From Acidobacteriota bacterium (lineage in GTDB: Bacteria > Acidobacteriota > Terriglobia > Bryobacterales > Bryobacteraceae): a stretch of 64,000 nt of DNA. Below, in pieces: positions 38,105 to 46,782 of this stretch. The notes beneath the pieces are model-generated. The model did not search any database and was not told the DNA's origin. It saw only the letters and a list, made by a program, of their open reading frames with translations. The stretch is from the NCBI GenBank assembly GCA_016213775.1, contig JACQZR010000248.1:55242-119241 (forward strand). The letters run 5' to 3'. The translations under genes were made by a program, and so were the position numbers. Within the stretch, counting starts at the first letter, position 1. Each line of letters begins with the position of its first letter.

Positions 38105-38127
38105 TCCTTGTGTACACAAGGAGTACA
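38105..38127 (+). promoter_or_regulatory. Overlapping palindromes, likely antitoxin autoregulation operator
   Basis: 38105-38122 is a perfect 18-base palindrome (TCCTTGTGT and its reverse complement). A second inverted repeat overlaps it: TGTAC at 38111-38115 and GTACA at 38123-38127. The antitoxin ribosome site AAGGAG (38118-38123) lies inside, so repressor binding would block both transcription and translation starts. Confidence 0.7.
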
Positions 38128-38131
38128 CATC

Positions 38132-38404
38132 GTGACCACAACCAAAGTCGGCATCCGCGAGTTCCGCGAGAACCTCTCCGTATACCTCGAATCGAAAACG
38201 CCGGTCGCCATCACCCGTCATGGCTCCACTATCGGCATCTTCGTGCCCACAAAACCAAAGCCCACCAAAGTGGATCTGGAGGCATTCCGCCTGGCCGGGG
38301 AAAAGCTCGATGATCTGATCAGCGCCGCGGGAACGAGTGAAGAGGAATTGATGGAGGACTTCAAGCAACTCCGCAGGGAAGCCCGCAAACGGAAGGCCCG
38401 ATAA
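38132..38404 (+). CDS. Phd/YefM-like antitoxin
   Basis: This 90-residue protein starts at a GTG (VTTTKVGIREFRENLSVYLESKTPVAITRHGSTIGIFVP), the standard Phd/YefM fold: an N-terminal DNA-binding domain followed by an acidic helical tail (LISAAGTSEEELMEDFKQLRREA). The GTG lies 8 bases after AAGGAG; the first in-frame ATG at 38099 lies upstream of the operator and is rejected. A strong palindromic operator directly upstream fits conditional autoregulation. Its stop overlaps the toxin start (TAATG). The partner toxin is frameshifted, so this may be a surviving antitoxin. Confidence 0.85.
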   Translation: MTTTKVGIREFRENLSVYLESKTPVAITRHGSTIGIFVPTKPKPTKVDLEAFRLAGEKLDDLISAAGTSEEELMEDFKQLRREARKRKAR

Positions 38405-38827
38405 TGCTCGTTCTTGACGCGAATATTCTTATCCGCGCAGTCCTGGGAAAAGGAGCGCGCGGCATACTTGCGCAATACGGCGACAGGTTTGATTTCGTTG
38501 CCCCCGACACTGTGTTTCAAGAGGCGCGAATACGCCTCCCCCGAGTTCTCGACCGCAGAAAACTGCCGCCGGAAGGCTTCATGAAGTACTTCGAATCCCT
38601 CGACGACATCGTGCGCCAACTGCCCCATGCCTCCTACGTCGCGCACGAAGCCGTGGCACGCCAACGAATTGAACGACGCGACAAAGATGACTGGCCCGTC
38701 CTGGCCTGCGCCCTTGCCAACGATTGTCTGGACAGAAGACACCGACTTCTTCGGCTGCGGCGTCGCAACCTGGACAACCGATCGCGTCGAAATCTACCTC
38801 GCAACCTTCACGCGCCCGCCAAGCTAA
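38404..38827 (+). pseudogene. PIN-domain (VapC-like) toxin, frameshifted
   Basis: The first ~108 residues form a normal PIN start: MLVLDANILIRAVLG (Asp5), TVFQEARI (Glu40) and RRDKDDWPVLACALANDC (Asp95/96). After the Cys codon near 38728 the frame goes wrong and reads an Arg-rich tail to 38838. In the +1 frame the expected PIN ending is intact: WTEDTDFFGCGVATWTTDRV, with the last acidic cluster. The break needs one extra base or a five-base loss. As sequenced, the fourth metal-binding position is lost, so the toxin should be inactive. Confidence 0.82.
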
Positions 38828-38841
38828 CGCCCTTCTGAGCC

Positions 38842-39240
38842 CTACTCTTTCAGCACCCCATCGTCATACCACGGGCTCTGCAAATCCTTGTGTTCCTCGT
38901 CCAGTTGGAACCCGGCGTGCTCCTTCAAGTCCAGATAGAACTTCACCCGCCGCCCCTCGCTGTGGCGGTAAATACGCCCTTCGAGTTCCTTCCCAATCAG
39001 GCTCTCCAGAACTTTGAAAAAGCCCTCCGGAAACACGAAAGTGGGAAACTTCTGCGACTGTGCCTCATCCGCCGTCAACACATCGTGCGAACGGCAATAG
39101 CACTTCACCACCCCCGACATGCGGTCCAATTCCCCAAGCTGACGGCCTTCGGATCGACGGATCTTACACAGCCGTCCGGTGCGCAATTCCACCGTGTCGT
39201 AATCAGGAACGCCTTCGTGAGTCATAAGGATACCGACCAT
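38842..39240 (-). CDS. Hypothetical protein, 132 residues
   Basis: I do not recognise the family. It is a soluble, charged protein with a possible metal or redox motif (VVKCYCRSHD) and a lysine/glutamate-rich C-terminal half (DLKEHAGFQLDEEHKDLQSP). GGTAGGTGAGT directly before the ATG at 39240 may act as a ribosome site; a GTG at 39246 is possible. The start abuts the stop codon of a decayed SGNH hydrolase end, and the gene ends 3-14 bases from the toxin gene in convergent orientation. It may be a relic itself. Confidence 0.5.
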   Translation of the reverse strand: MVGILMTHEGVPDYDTVELRTGRLCKIRRSEGRQLGELDRMSGVVKCYCRSHDVLTADEAQSQKFPTFVFPEGFFKVLESLIGKELEGRIYRHSEGRRVKFYLDLKEHAGFQLDEEHKDLQSPWYDDGVLKE

Positions 39241-39246
39241 ACTCAC

Positions 39247-39614
39247 CTACCCTAGCAACGCCCGCGGCACCGGAGCAATTGCCATCCGTTCATCCTGCTA
39301 TCCCATTCACCGCTGAATGCAGTGAGGCTCTCAGCGAGCGACCGGCCGACGTGCTCATCGCTAGAACACTGTGTCCACTACGGCGGAACCCCGGCGTGCT
39401 GATCACTACCACGCAAGGTGATCACAAACCACGAAATGCCTCCTCATCCTCCGGAGTGCTCCACTCCCCCCGACTTTGGCTCAGAGCGGCGTGATAGGCC
39501 GCGTCAAACGGATCAATCCGCTTCTCGCGCGCGGTTGTATCCCCTGGCTTCGCGACCCAGCGTATCCCGAACCTTCTTCATCTCCATGTCCTCCATGAGA
39601 ATCATTCCGCCCCG
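39247..39614 (-). other. Gap with decayed gene fragments
   Basis: No intact gene. On the minus strand 39250-39283 resembles the end of the SGNH gene at 39616-39649 (about 27 of 34 positions) and encodes AIAPVPRALLG with a stop, against IAPVLRPLLG in the intact copy. Further upstream, two short frames (39605 to 39513, MILMEDMEMKKVRDTLG; then 39520 to 39422, KRIDPFDAAYHAALSQS) look like a frameshifted antitoxin-like protein, but this reading is weak. Confidence 0.5.
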
Positions 39615-40685
39615 TCACCCCAACAACGGCCGCAACACCGGAGCAATGGTCTCCGCCATTCGCATAAACCCAACATCGGTCGGATGTGTCCCATCCACCG
39701 TCGCCTCGCCATCATCACCATACAGTTTCTCCGCCCCTATGTACGCCATCCGGCGGTCCGCCATGCGTTCGTAGATCCCCTTCAACATCCGGTTCTTCTC
39801 CAACACCCTCGCCTTGTTGGCGGCATTAAAGTCGAGGTTCGTATACAGCGCGTTCTCCACGCAGACAATCCACATCGAGGGATGCGCCTTCCGCAGCGTC
39901 TTCAAAAAGGTCTCCGTGCGCTCAGCCACCATCTCCGGCTGCATGTTCGGCAGACTGTCGTACACGTACACCTGCGCGTCCAACTCCGCCTGCAACACCC
40001 CAAACTCCGGCTCCGACATCCCATTCCCCGAAAAACCGAGGTTGATCGTCTCCCACTCCAGCATGCGCCCGAGAATCGCAGGGTACGCCATCCCCGGCCG
40101 CGATGCACACCCTCCCTGCAAAATCGACGACCCATAAAACACAATTGGCTTACGACCTCGCGCACGCGGCGCCGCAGCCTTCACGCCGGCATCTTTATCC
40201 ACGCCCAACTGCACGAACTCCACTCCGTTATACAGCGGCAGATACAGCATGTAATCCCGCGCCGGCCCACTGTAATTCTGAAACAGCACCTGTTCGTTTT
40301 CCTGCTTCTCCGGCCGCCCGTTCGCCATCCACCGCCACCGCCCGTTATGCTTCACATACAGGTCCAACCCGCTCACACCGGTCGCGGGCATATGCGGCAG
40401 CGCAAGCCGCTCACGCCGCACCTTCCAGCGCGCGGACAACCGCGGAGCCGCCGACGTGAACCGCACTGCCATCCCCGCCGAATCATGCGACAGGCTCCAG
40501 ACCGGCCCCCGCACAATGGTCTGCGCCTTCGCAGGTAGCCGGTCAAACGGATGCGCCGTGTCCTTCCAACCCTTGCCCTCCACGCCCAGATCGAGCACGC
40601 TCGTCCAATGCAGCTCCGGCTTCGCCTCCTGCCCGAACGCAATCGCGCCAGCCCCCACCGCTCCCACAAAACAGCGTCGCTTCAT
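39615..40685 (-). CDS. Exported SGNH hydrolase with N-terminal beta domain
   Basis: This 356-residue protein has a short signal (MKRRCFVGAVGAGAIAFGQ), then an N-terminal beta-sandwich (~25-165). The SGNH hydrolase part follows: IVFYGSSILQGGCASRPG (Ser in the GSS block), NLGFSGNG (Gly/Asn), YVYDSLPNM and DGTHPTDVGF with Asp and His. The split layout is that of SGNH_hydro_3-type esterases that deacylate plant polysaccharides. The ATG at 40685, with GAGAGG upstream, is used; the long open extension into the rhamnulokinase gene is rejected. It starts 2 bases after the rhamnulokinase stop, so the two are co-transcribed. Confidence 0.88.
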   Translation of the reverse strand: MKRRCFVGAVGAGAIAFGQEAKPELHWTSVLDLGVEGKGWKDTAHPFDRLPAKAQTIVRGPVWSLSHDSAGMAVRFTSAAPRLSARWKVRRERLALPHMPATGVSGLDLYVKHNGRWRWMANGRPEKQENEQVLFQNYSGPARDYMLYLPLYNGVEFVQLGVDKDAGVKAAAPRARGRKPIVFYGSSILQGGCASRPGMAYPAILGRMLEWETINLGFSGNGMSEPEFGVLQAELDAQVYVYDSLPNMQPEMVAERTETFLKTLRKAHPSMWIVCVENALYTNLDFNAANKARVLEKNRMLKGIYERMADRRMAYIGAEKLYGDDGEATVDGTHPTDVGFMRMAETIAPVLRPLLG

Positions 40686-40687
40686 CT

Positions 40688-42148
40688 TCAACCTCTCGGT
40701 ATTTTCAGAAACGTCTCGTAGGCCGCGTCCCAAGCCTCCGGTCCGCTCTGTGGAGCAAACTGCGTTACCGCGAACGACGCACCCACCACGTTCCGGATCT
40801 CCTCCAGATTCGCCAGCAATCCCGCTCCCATCGCCTGCACCAGAATATTCCCCGCAACTGTCGCCTCTGTCGGACCCGCAATCACCACTCTCTGCGTGGC
40901 ATCCGCTACAAACTGGTTCAACAGTGCGTTCCTTGATCCACCACCGACAATATGAATCCGCGTCAGCTTGCGGCGCAGCATCTTCTCCAGGCTCTCGATC
41001 ACCTGCCGGTACCGCAACGCCAGGCTCTCCAGTATCATCCGGCAATACTCCGCGTGCGTCGCCGGCGCAGCCTGCCCCGAGCCCTTACAATGCGTCGCAA
41101 TCTTCTCCGGCATCCCGCCGGGCAGTAGAAATGCATCCGGATCCAACACAGCGGAAAAAGGCCGTGCCGACGCTGCCATGTGCGTCATCTGATCGTAGGA
41201 ATAGGTCGCGCCCTCAGCCGCCCACGCGCGCCGGCACTCCTGCCACAGCCATAGCCCGGCAATATTCTTCAGAAGACGGACACGTCCCTCCACCCCGATT
41301 TCATTGGTGAAGTTCAACGCCGCACTTTCCTCATTGATCACCGGCTCAGGCAGTTCCACCCCCATTAACGACCAGGTCCCCGAACTGATGTAGCACCAGT
41401 CCGAATCTCCGGCAGCCGGCACAGCCGCGACAGCCGCCGCTGTATCGTGACCCGCCACCGCGTACACTGGAATGCCGCTACCGAGGGCCGGCCCCAATAG
41501 CGATCCGGGCTGTACAATCGCCGGCAGTATGCCCGCATTCAATCCCAGCTTCTCCAGCAACGGGCGCGCAAAACATTTCTCCACTGGATTGTAGAATTGC
41601 GATGTACTCGCAATCGTCAGTTCGGCCCGCCGCATTCCAGTGAAAAAGTAGTTGAACAAATCCGGCATCATCAGCAGCGTATCCGCCACCTCCAACGCGC
41701 GCGATCCCGCCTGCTTCATCGCATGCCATTGAAACAGGCTGTTGATCTGCATCAACTGGACACCGGTCGACGCGAAAATCTCCCCGCGTGGAACAACCGC
41801 GAACGTACGCTCCATCTGGCCGTTGTTGCGCTCATCGCGATAGTGCCGCGGATTGTCCACCAACGCGCCATCACGGCCCAACAATCCGAAATCGACGCCC
41901 CAGGTGTCCACGCCAATTCCGCTCAGCGTGATCTTCTTCTGCCGCGCGGCATCGACACCGAGCGACATCTCATGAAACAGCCGCAGCGTATCCCAATACA
42001 ATCCCGTGGGCAGCCGCACAGGCTCATTCGCAAACCGGTGCAGTTCTTCCAGCGCCAGCTTTCCGTCAGCCAGCGTCCCCAGCATCGCGCGCCCGCTCTC
42101 GGCGCCCAGGTCCAATCCTAGAAACTGTTTCATCACACACTGTTTCAT
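40688..42148 (-). CDS. rhaB: Rhamnulokinase-like sugar kinase
   Basis: This 486-residue FGGY-family kinase phosphorylates a ketose, most likely L-rhamnulose, to its 1-phosphate. Family features: FLGLDLGAESGRAMLG (phosphate loop), GIGVDTWGVDFGLLG, HYRDERNNGQMER, YAVAGHDTAAAVAAVPA (catalytic Asp), SSGTWSLMGVELPEP and HIVGGGSRNALLNQFVADA. The DTWGVDFG block is characteristic of RhaB. Rhamnose isomerase and aldolase are not in the window, so the rest of the pathway must lie elsewhere. It sits between a zinc dehydrogenase (12-base gap) and an SGNH hydrolase (2-base gap). Two Met starts (MKQ...MKQ) exist; GAGGG before 42148 favours the first. Confidence 0.9.
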   Translation of the reverse strand: MKQCVMKQFLGLDLGAESGRAMLGTLADGKLALEELHRFANEPVRLPTGLYWDTLRLFHEMSLGVDAARQKKITLSGIGVDTWGVDFGLLGRDGALVDNPRHYRDERNNGQMERTFAVVPRGEIFASTGVQLMQINSLFQWHAMKQAGSRALEVADTLLMMPDLFNYFFTGMRRAELTIASTSQFYNPVEKCFARPLLEKLGLNAGILPAIVQPGSLLGPALGSGIPVYAVAGHDTAAAVAAVPAAGDSDWCYISSGTWSLMGVELPEPVINEESAALNFTNEIGVEGRVRLLKNIAGLWLWQECRRAWAAEGATYSYDQMTHMAASARPFSAVLDPDAFLLPGGMPEKIATHCKGSGQAAPATHAEYCRMILESLALRYRQVIESLEKMLRRKLTRIHIVGGGSRNALLNQFVADATQRVVIAGPTEATVAGNILVQAMGAGLLANLEEIRNVVGASFAVTQFAPQSGPEAWDAAYETFLKIPRG

Positions 42149-42160
42149 TGCGCAGGGCCC

Positions 42161-43189
42161 TCACGCCACTTCAATCACTACCTTGCCCACGTTATCGGTG
42201 TACTCCGTCAGCAGTTCAAACCCCTTCGGCGTCTGCTCAAACGGCAGCTTGTGGGTCACCAGCGCCGTGGGCACACGCCCCGCCGCCAGCAGCTTCGCTG
42301 CCGCCATGCCCTTATGATTCGATCGCTTCAACGTCTGCAGCCGCACCTCTTTGTGCATCGCCGTAAGTATGTCGATCACAAGCGGCGCCTCCGTCGGAAT
42401 CCCAATGAGCAGAAACGTTCCGCCAGGCCGAGTCATCCCAATCCCGAGATTGATCGTCTCCATGGCGCCAGCCGCATCCAGCACCAGATCCACACCGCGC
42501 CCTCGCGTCTCATCGGCGATCACCTCCGCCATCTGACCCACCGGCACGGCCACATCCGCCCCCATCGCCTTCGCCAGATCCAAACGGTGCGGCAATTTGT
42601 CGCAAATGTAGACGCGCGACGCCCCCGCCTGCTTCGCCATCGCCGCGCACAGCATCCCGATCGGACCCGCGCCCATCACTGCCACCGTATCGCCCAGCGA
42701 GATCGAAACCAGTTCCATCACGTGTACAATTACCGCCACCGGTTCGATCAACGTGGCCTGCGCCCAGTCCAATCCCTCCGGCACCGGATCCGCGTTGTGC
42801 TCAGGCACCGCCGCGTATTCACGGAATAGCCCGGGCGCCGCCGGACTCCCCAGAAACAGGCAATTCACGCAGTTGTTGTGCTGCCCGCGCAAGCAGTATT
42901 CGCAATGCCCGCACGTGATGGAAGGCTCAATGGAGACACGGTCGCCCACTTTGCGGTGATGCACTCCTTTGCCCACCGCGATCACCTCGCCCGCGGGCTC
43001 GTGCCCCAGCACCTGCGGATACACGGCCTCAATCGACCCGATCCCGCCATCCAGATACCAGTGCATATCCGATCCGCAAATCCCCACGGACCGGATCTTC
43101 ACCAACACCTCACCAGGACCAGGGTCCGGGGGATCAGGAAGTGCCCGTTCTTCGAGCACCCGCTTGGCAACAAGGGCTATGGAACGCAT
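42161..43189 (-). CDS. Zinc-dependent medium-chain dehydrogenase (polyol type)
   Basis: This 342-residue MDR enzyme has the catalytic zinc site (GICGSDMHW and GHEPAGEV) and the four-cysteine structural zinc lobe (CGHCEYCLRGQHNNC). The Rossmann motif GDTVAVMGAGPIGML and GVDLVLDAAGAMETI follow. It resembles sorbitol/iditol and threonine dehydrogenases; with rhamnulokinase next door, a sugar or polyol substrate is likely. TATACT lies 11 bases upstream of the ATG (43206-43201 on the minus strand), giving a very short leader. It is the first gene of a three-gene minus-strand run with rhaB and the SGNH hydrolase. Confidence 0.9.
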   Translation of the reverse strand: MRSIALVAKRVLEERALPDPPDPGPGEVLVKIRSVGICGSDMHWYLDGGIGSIEAVYPQVLGHEPAGEVIAVGKGVHHRKVGDRVSIEPSITCGHCEYCLRGQHNNCVNCLFLGSPAAPGLFREYAAVPEHNADPVPEGLDWAQATLIEPVAVIVHVMELVSISLGDTVAVMGAGPIGMLCAAMAKQAGASRVYICDKLPHRLDLAKAMGADVAVPVGQMAEVIADETRGRGVDLVLDAAGAMETINLGIGMTRPGGTFLLIGIPTEAPLVIDILTAMHKEVRLQTLKRSNHKGMAAAKLLAAGRVPTALVTHKLPFEQTPKGFELLTEYTDNVGKVVIEVA

Positions 43190-43270
43190 GCAAAGCGCTC
43201 AGTATAACGCGTTGCCCCTCATCACCGTTCTACTCCGGTTATCCTTGTATGTATGCGAGGAGCGCTGTCT

Positions 43271-45253
43271 ATGAAGTCTCTATCCTTCCTTTGCCTGTCT
43301 TGTGCCGTGTTCACGGCCTCCGCTCAGGACCTCTCTGGTATCCTCTCCGGCGCCAGCCGTCAGCTAGAGAAGAACGCCAAAGTCACAGGTGTGCGCTTTA
43401 ACTGCCTGCCCGCCGAATGCAAAGTGCGCCCGCTCGAAACACTGATCATCCAGGTGCTCGTCGATGGCGAGTTGGCGTCTAAAAGCGGCGGCGAGCCCAT
43501 CAAAGGCCGTCTGCACCGCGCCCCCGGCGATATGAAAGTCCTCGAATCCAACGGCGGCTTCATCTCCAAACGATTCAAGTTCCAGGGCACCGATCCCGGC
43601 AACTTCATCGACACCGGTGGTGGCGCCTTCGGTAGCATCCTCGGCAAAGTGGCCGGCGACTACATCGTCTTCGACACGTTCCTCTACTCCGCGCCGGAAG
43701 AGGCCGGCACCTACACAGTCGAGAACACCACCGAGGGCACAAAAGGCCAGTTGAAGATCACCGTGGCTGCCGACGCGCCATCCTCCAAACAAGCCGAATC
43801 CACTACGTTCCCCGCTGAATCCGCTTCCACCGATCCCTACCGGCCGCTCGTCGAGCACTACGCCCCGATGTTTGCTCAGGAAACGTGGTTCCAACCCAAA
43901 GCCGACGTCCCAACCCGCTTCGATTACGATGGCGATTTCCTCGGCGACAACAACTGGGACAACCTCGACAAGGGCACTTCGCAGGCATACATTCACTACG
44001 CTGTGATGGAGACCGGCACGCACTGGTTTCTCATCTACAACGCCTGGCACCCGCGCGACTACTCCGACAAGTGCGTCGCCGGCAGTTGCCACGAAAACGA
44101 CAACGAAGGACTCATTCTCACCGTCCTCAAGGACGGAACCCAGTTCGGACAACTCCAGGTCATGGAAACATTAGCCCATGATAATGTTTACGCCTTCACT
44201 AACGACAACTCCATTCGCGGCAACGCTCACGCCATCGATGGAAAGATCGAGTTCTACGAAAACTCGCACCCAATCGTTTTTGTCGAATCCGGCGGGCACG
44301 GTATCTACGGCTCGACGAAAAAAGTCTACTCGCGCTACGACGCTTCCAAGGATCAGTTCACCGAGGGCACCGGCAATACCTTCGTCTACAAAGGTGTCGC
44401 CGAACGCCCCAAGCACGCCAACGAGCGCAAGGTCGGCTACGAACTTCTACCCATTCTCACCCACTGGTGGCCCCGCGCCGCAAGCGATCAGGACCAGAAG
44501 ATGTTCGACGCTTTTCAACCTTATTCGCCATCGGGAAATCGCCCCGGCATCAAGCTGCCCAAAGCCGGAACAACTTTCTGGGGCCGCAAGCAGGCCGCCA
44601 ACAAAGCAAAGCCATTCTGGGGTTGGCACGACAACAAGACTCTGAAGAACGGCCTTCTCGCCGTCGGCCAGTGGGGACTCGACCCTGCCTACGGAATCGC
44701 CCAAAGCGTCCGCCTCCCGCAACAGGTTTCCACGGATTACATCTACAACCCGTATCTCGGAATCGGAGACACGCCCCCGTCGCAACCCGCCGCGGCCGCG
44801 GCTCCAGCTATTACCATCACGCCGGCGGCGCCCGTGGTCTCCGCGCCCACCAGCGGCACTTCCATTCTGCCTACGACCATCGGAACGCCTGAGCAGCCGC
44901 CCGCAGCAACGCCCACCACGACACTTCCGGCAATCACGCCCACCGCGGCATCCGGCTGGATCGAGATCCAGGCGAGTGTCGATGCCAGCGTCGTCTTCCA
45001 CATCCTGCAAGGCGAAGTCACTCCGGAAGTGCTCGCCGGCCAGCCTGTCAAGGAGCAGAAAGTGCAGCTCTCCGGTCCTGTACCCGCGGGGGTCAACCTC
45101 GTCTACACTCTCGAAAAGAAATCCGGCCGTGGCAATATCAGGATCGAGGAACAGCCCTCGGCGCAGAACAGCCAGACCCTCAAGATCCGCGTCGATGACA
45201 GCAAAGGCGGCGCCGCCCGCTACGTCTTCCGCCTCAACTGGAAGACACAGTGA
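43271..45253 (+). CDS. Secreted protein with NPP1/Vps62-like central region
   Basis: This 660-residue protein starts at the ATG at 43271 (signal peptide MKSLSFLCLSCAVFTASA, GAGGAG nine bases upstream). An N-terminal beta domain (~20-170) is followed by a central region starting YRPLVEHYAPMFAQETWF, then HYAVMETGTHWFLIYNAWHPRDY and CHENDNEGLILTVLKDG. The order Tyr-rich start, HW pair and H-x-N-D-x-E motif recalls the GHRHDWE site of necrosis-inducing (NLP) and Vps62-like domains, but the resemblance is weak. A Pro/Ala/Thr linker (PAAAAAPAITITPAAP) leads to a ~100-residue C-terminal beta domain. Function unknown; metal-dependent interaction with membranes or carbohydrate is one guess. Confidence 0.7.
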   Translation: MKSLSFLCLSCAVFTASAQDLSGILSGASRQLEKNAKVTGVRFNCLPAECKVRPLETLIIQVLVDGELASKSGGEPIKGRLHRAPGDMKVLESNGGFISKRFKFQGTDPGNFIDTGGGAFGSILGKVAGDYIVFDTFLYSAPEEAGTYTVENTTEGTKGQLKITVAADAPSSKQAESTTFPAESASTDPYRPLVEHYAPMFAQETWFQPKADVPTRFDYDGDFLGDNNWDNLDKGTSQAYIHYAVMETGTHWFLIYNAWHPRDYSDKCVAGSCHENDNEGLILTVLKDGTQFGQLQVMETLAHDNVYAFTNDNSIRGNAHAIDGKIEFYENSHPIVFVESGGHGIYGSTKKVYSRYDASKDQFTEGTGNTFVYKGVAERPKHANERKVGYELLPILTHWWPRAASDQDQKMFDAFQPYSPSGNRPGIKLPKAGTTFWGRKQAANKAKPFWGWHDNKTLKNGLLAVGQWGLDPAYGIAQSVRLPQQVSTDYIYNPYLGIGDTPPSQPAAAAAPAITITPAAPVVSAPTSGTSILPTTIGTPEQPPAATPTTTLPAITPTAASGWIEIQASVDASVVFHILQGEVTPEVLAGQPVKEQKVQLSGPVPAGVNLVYTLEKKSGRGNIRIEEQPSAQNSQTLKIRVDDSKGGAARYVFRLNWKTQ

Positions 45254-45272
45254 CGCATCTGCTTCCCGGGTC

Positions 45273-46703
45273 CTACCGAGCCCTTCGCGGAGCCGCCTCA
45301 GTCAGCACCGGAGGTATGAAATCGTAGTCCTGGATCATCTTCTCCTGCATCGCGGCCATCAGCGTCAGTTGGATGTCCTTCAACTCCGGCTTGCCCGCAA
45401 GGTTGTTCAGTTCGCCAGGGTCCGTTTCCAGATCGTACAACTCCAGCACCGGCCGGGGATCGCGGAAATAGGCCTGGTCATGCTCCGGCTTCAGCTTGCC
45501 GGCTTTGTGAGCCGCGAGCATCTGCTGCCATCCCGGATCGTTGGCGCTGTCTACCGGCCAGTATTCCATCTTTGGGGTGACGTTGTAGATGAGCTTGTAG
45601 CGATCGCTGCGCACACACCGCGAGAGATCAAACGTGCTTGCCTTGGTCTTCTCATCAAAGGCCGAGTTGCCATGGAACAACCGCGCCGCGAATATATATT
45701 CCCGCGGCTGATACCGCTGGCCCATCAGCAGGGGGAAGAAACTCCTGCCGGTAACGGCCTTCGGCAATTCGGCGCCGCCGGCATTCATGAAGGTGGCCGC
45801 GATGTCCTCGCCCGAAATGAGAGTCTTGGTGCGCCCCGGTTTGATGCGCCCCGGCCAGCGCGCAATCAACGGTACGTTCAAGCCCGGATCGAACAGTGAG
45901 CCCTTGCCATGCGGGAACGCCATACCGTTGTCGCCCATGAACACGACAAGCGTCTCCTGCTCCATGCCGTGCTTGCGCAGCGTGCCCAACGCATCTCTAA
46001 ACGACTGATCGGCGCGCTCCACTTCGCCGCAGTAACGCGCCAGATCCTCGCGCACCCCGGGCAGATCCGGCAGGTGCGGTGGCAGTTTGATCTTGTTCGG
46101 ATCAACGCTGCCCGCGTCCTTGTCCCACGGATGATGCGGGTCGCCGTAGTTGATCCAGAAAAACCACGGCCGCCCCTTTGGAGCCTGTGTCAGGAAATCG
46201 TCAAACAGCTTGGCGGTAGTCCCTTGGCCGGATACGTTCATGAAGTCCACGCGTTGCTTCCAGGTCCGCATCTGGAGCTTCTCGTATGCCTGCGCAGTGG
46301 TTCCGGAAGGGTTCACCACGCCGTCCAGATGGAAGTAGCGGCCGCAGACGCCGGTGTAGTAGTTGCGGGTCCGCAGTACCTCGGGACCGGTCACGACGTC
46401 CGGTGAAAGTGGCGAGCTGAACCGGCCCATGCGCGCGCCCACGGGCGATCGCCCGGTCATCAATGCCGTGCGCGAGGGCACGCATTGCGGAGCCGCCGTA
46501 AATGCTCGCTCAAACACCAGTCCTTCGCGTCCAAACTGGTCGATGTTCGGGGTCTTCATCCAGTCCGCGCCGTAGATGCCGAGGTACGGATAAGAGTGGT
46601 CGTCGGACAGTATGAAGAGAATGTTGGGCGGCCGCCGCCCTTGCGCGGACAGAGTTGCCGGTGCGCCCGCTAGGGCCTTCAATGCGCTTCTTCGATTGAG
46701 CAT
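45273..46703 (-). CDS. Exported sulfatase (formylglycine type)
   Basis: This 476-residue sulfatase has a Tat-like signal (MLNRRSALKALAGAPATLSA). It has metal-binding ILSDDHSYPY (Asp34, Asp35) and the CVPSRTALMTGR motif with Cys74, which is converted to formylglycine by a maturase. Later GDPHHPWD and FMGDNGMAFPHGKG complete the metal site. It should remove sulfate esters from a polysaccharide or glycolipid. No maturase (sumf or anSME) is in view. TACAAT lies 10 bases before the ATG on the minus strand, inside a perfect palindrome (46714-46723). The divergent gene starts 79 bases away. Confidence 0.92.
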   Translation of the reverse strand: MLNRRSALKALAGAPATLSAQGRRPPNILFILSDDHSYPYLGIYGADWMKTPNIDQFGREGLVFERAFTAAPQCVPSRTALMTGRSPVGARMGRFSSPLSPDVVTGPEVLRTRNYYTGVCGRYFHLDGVVNPSGTTAQAYEKLQMRTWKQRVDFMNVSGQGTTAKLFDDFLTQAPKGRPWFFWINYGDPHHPWDKDAGSVDPNKIKLPPHLPDLPGVREDLARYCGEVERADQSFRDALGTLRKHGMEQETLVVFMGDNGMAFPHGKGSLFDPGLNVPLIARWPGRIKPGRTKTLISGEDIAATFMNAGGAELPKAVTGRSFFPLLMGQRYQPREYIFAARLFHGNSAFDEKTKASTFDLSRCVRSDRYKLIYNVTPKMEYWPVDSANDPGWQQMLAAHKAGKLKPEHDQAYFRDPRPVLELYDLETDPGELNNLAGKPELKDIQLTLMAAMQEKMIQDYDFIPPVLTEAAPRRAR

Positions 46704-46713
46704 GTTGGTAGCT

Positions 46714-46723
46714 ATTGTACAAT
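46714..46723. promoter_or_regulatory. Palindromic -10-like core between divergent genes
   Basis: ATTGTACAAT is a perfect 10-base palindrome that supplies TACAAT on the minus strand, 10 bases before the sulfatase ATG. The plus-strand gene at 46783 has its own TATACT (46771-46776) ending 6 bases before its ATG. Confidence 0.4.
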
Positions 46724-46770
46724 CCGCCGCGGTCCGTCAACAGTCACTCGCACCTGGTGCGCCCGCCCCG

Positions 46771-46776
46771 TATACT
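46771..46776 (+). promoter_or_regulatory. -10-like TATACT for the isomerase-like gene
   Basis: TATACT ends 6 bases before the ATG at 46783, with only GAAACC between. Transcription should start on or next to the ATG. Confidence 0.55.
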
Positions 46777-46782
46777 GAAACC

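Noticed and set aside
39418..39774. 118-residue plus-strand frame in the gap
   Set aside because: It runs into the antisense of the SGNH gene and has no start signal or family resemblance.
40686..41045. N-terminal extension of the SGNH hydrolase frame into rhaB
   Set aside because: The signal peptide and ribosome site are at 40685; the extension is antiparallel-free but out of frame with rhamnulokinase and has no family similarity.
46612..46782. Upstream extension of the isomerase-like gene
   Set aside because: It overlaps the sulfatase start; the Tat signal and TATACT element place the start at 46783.
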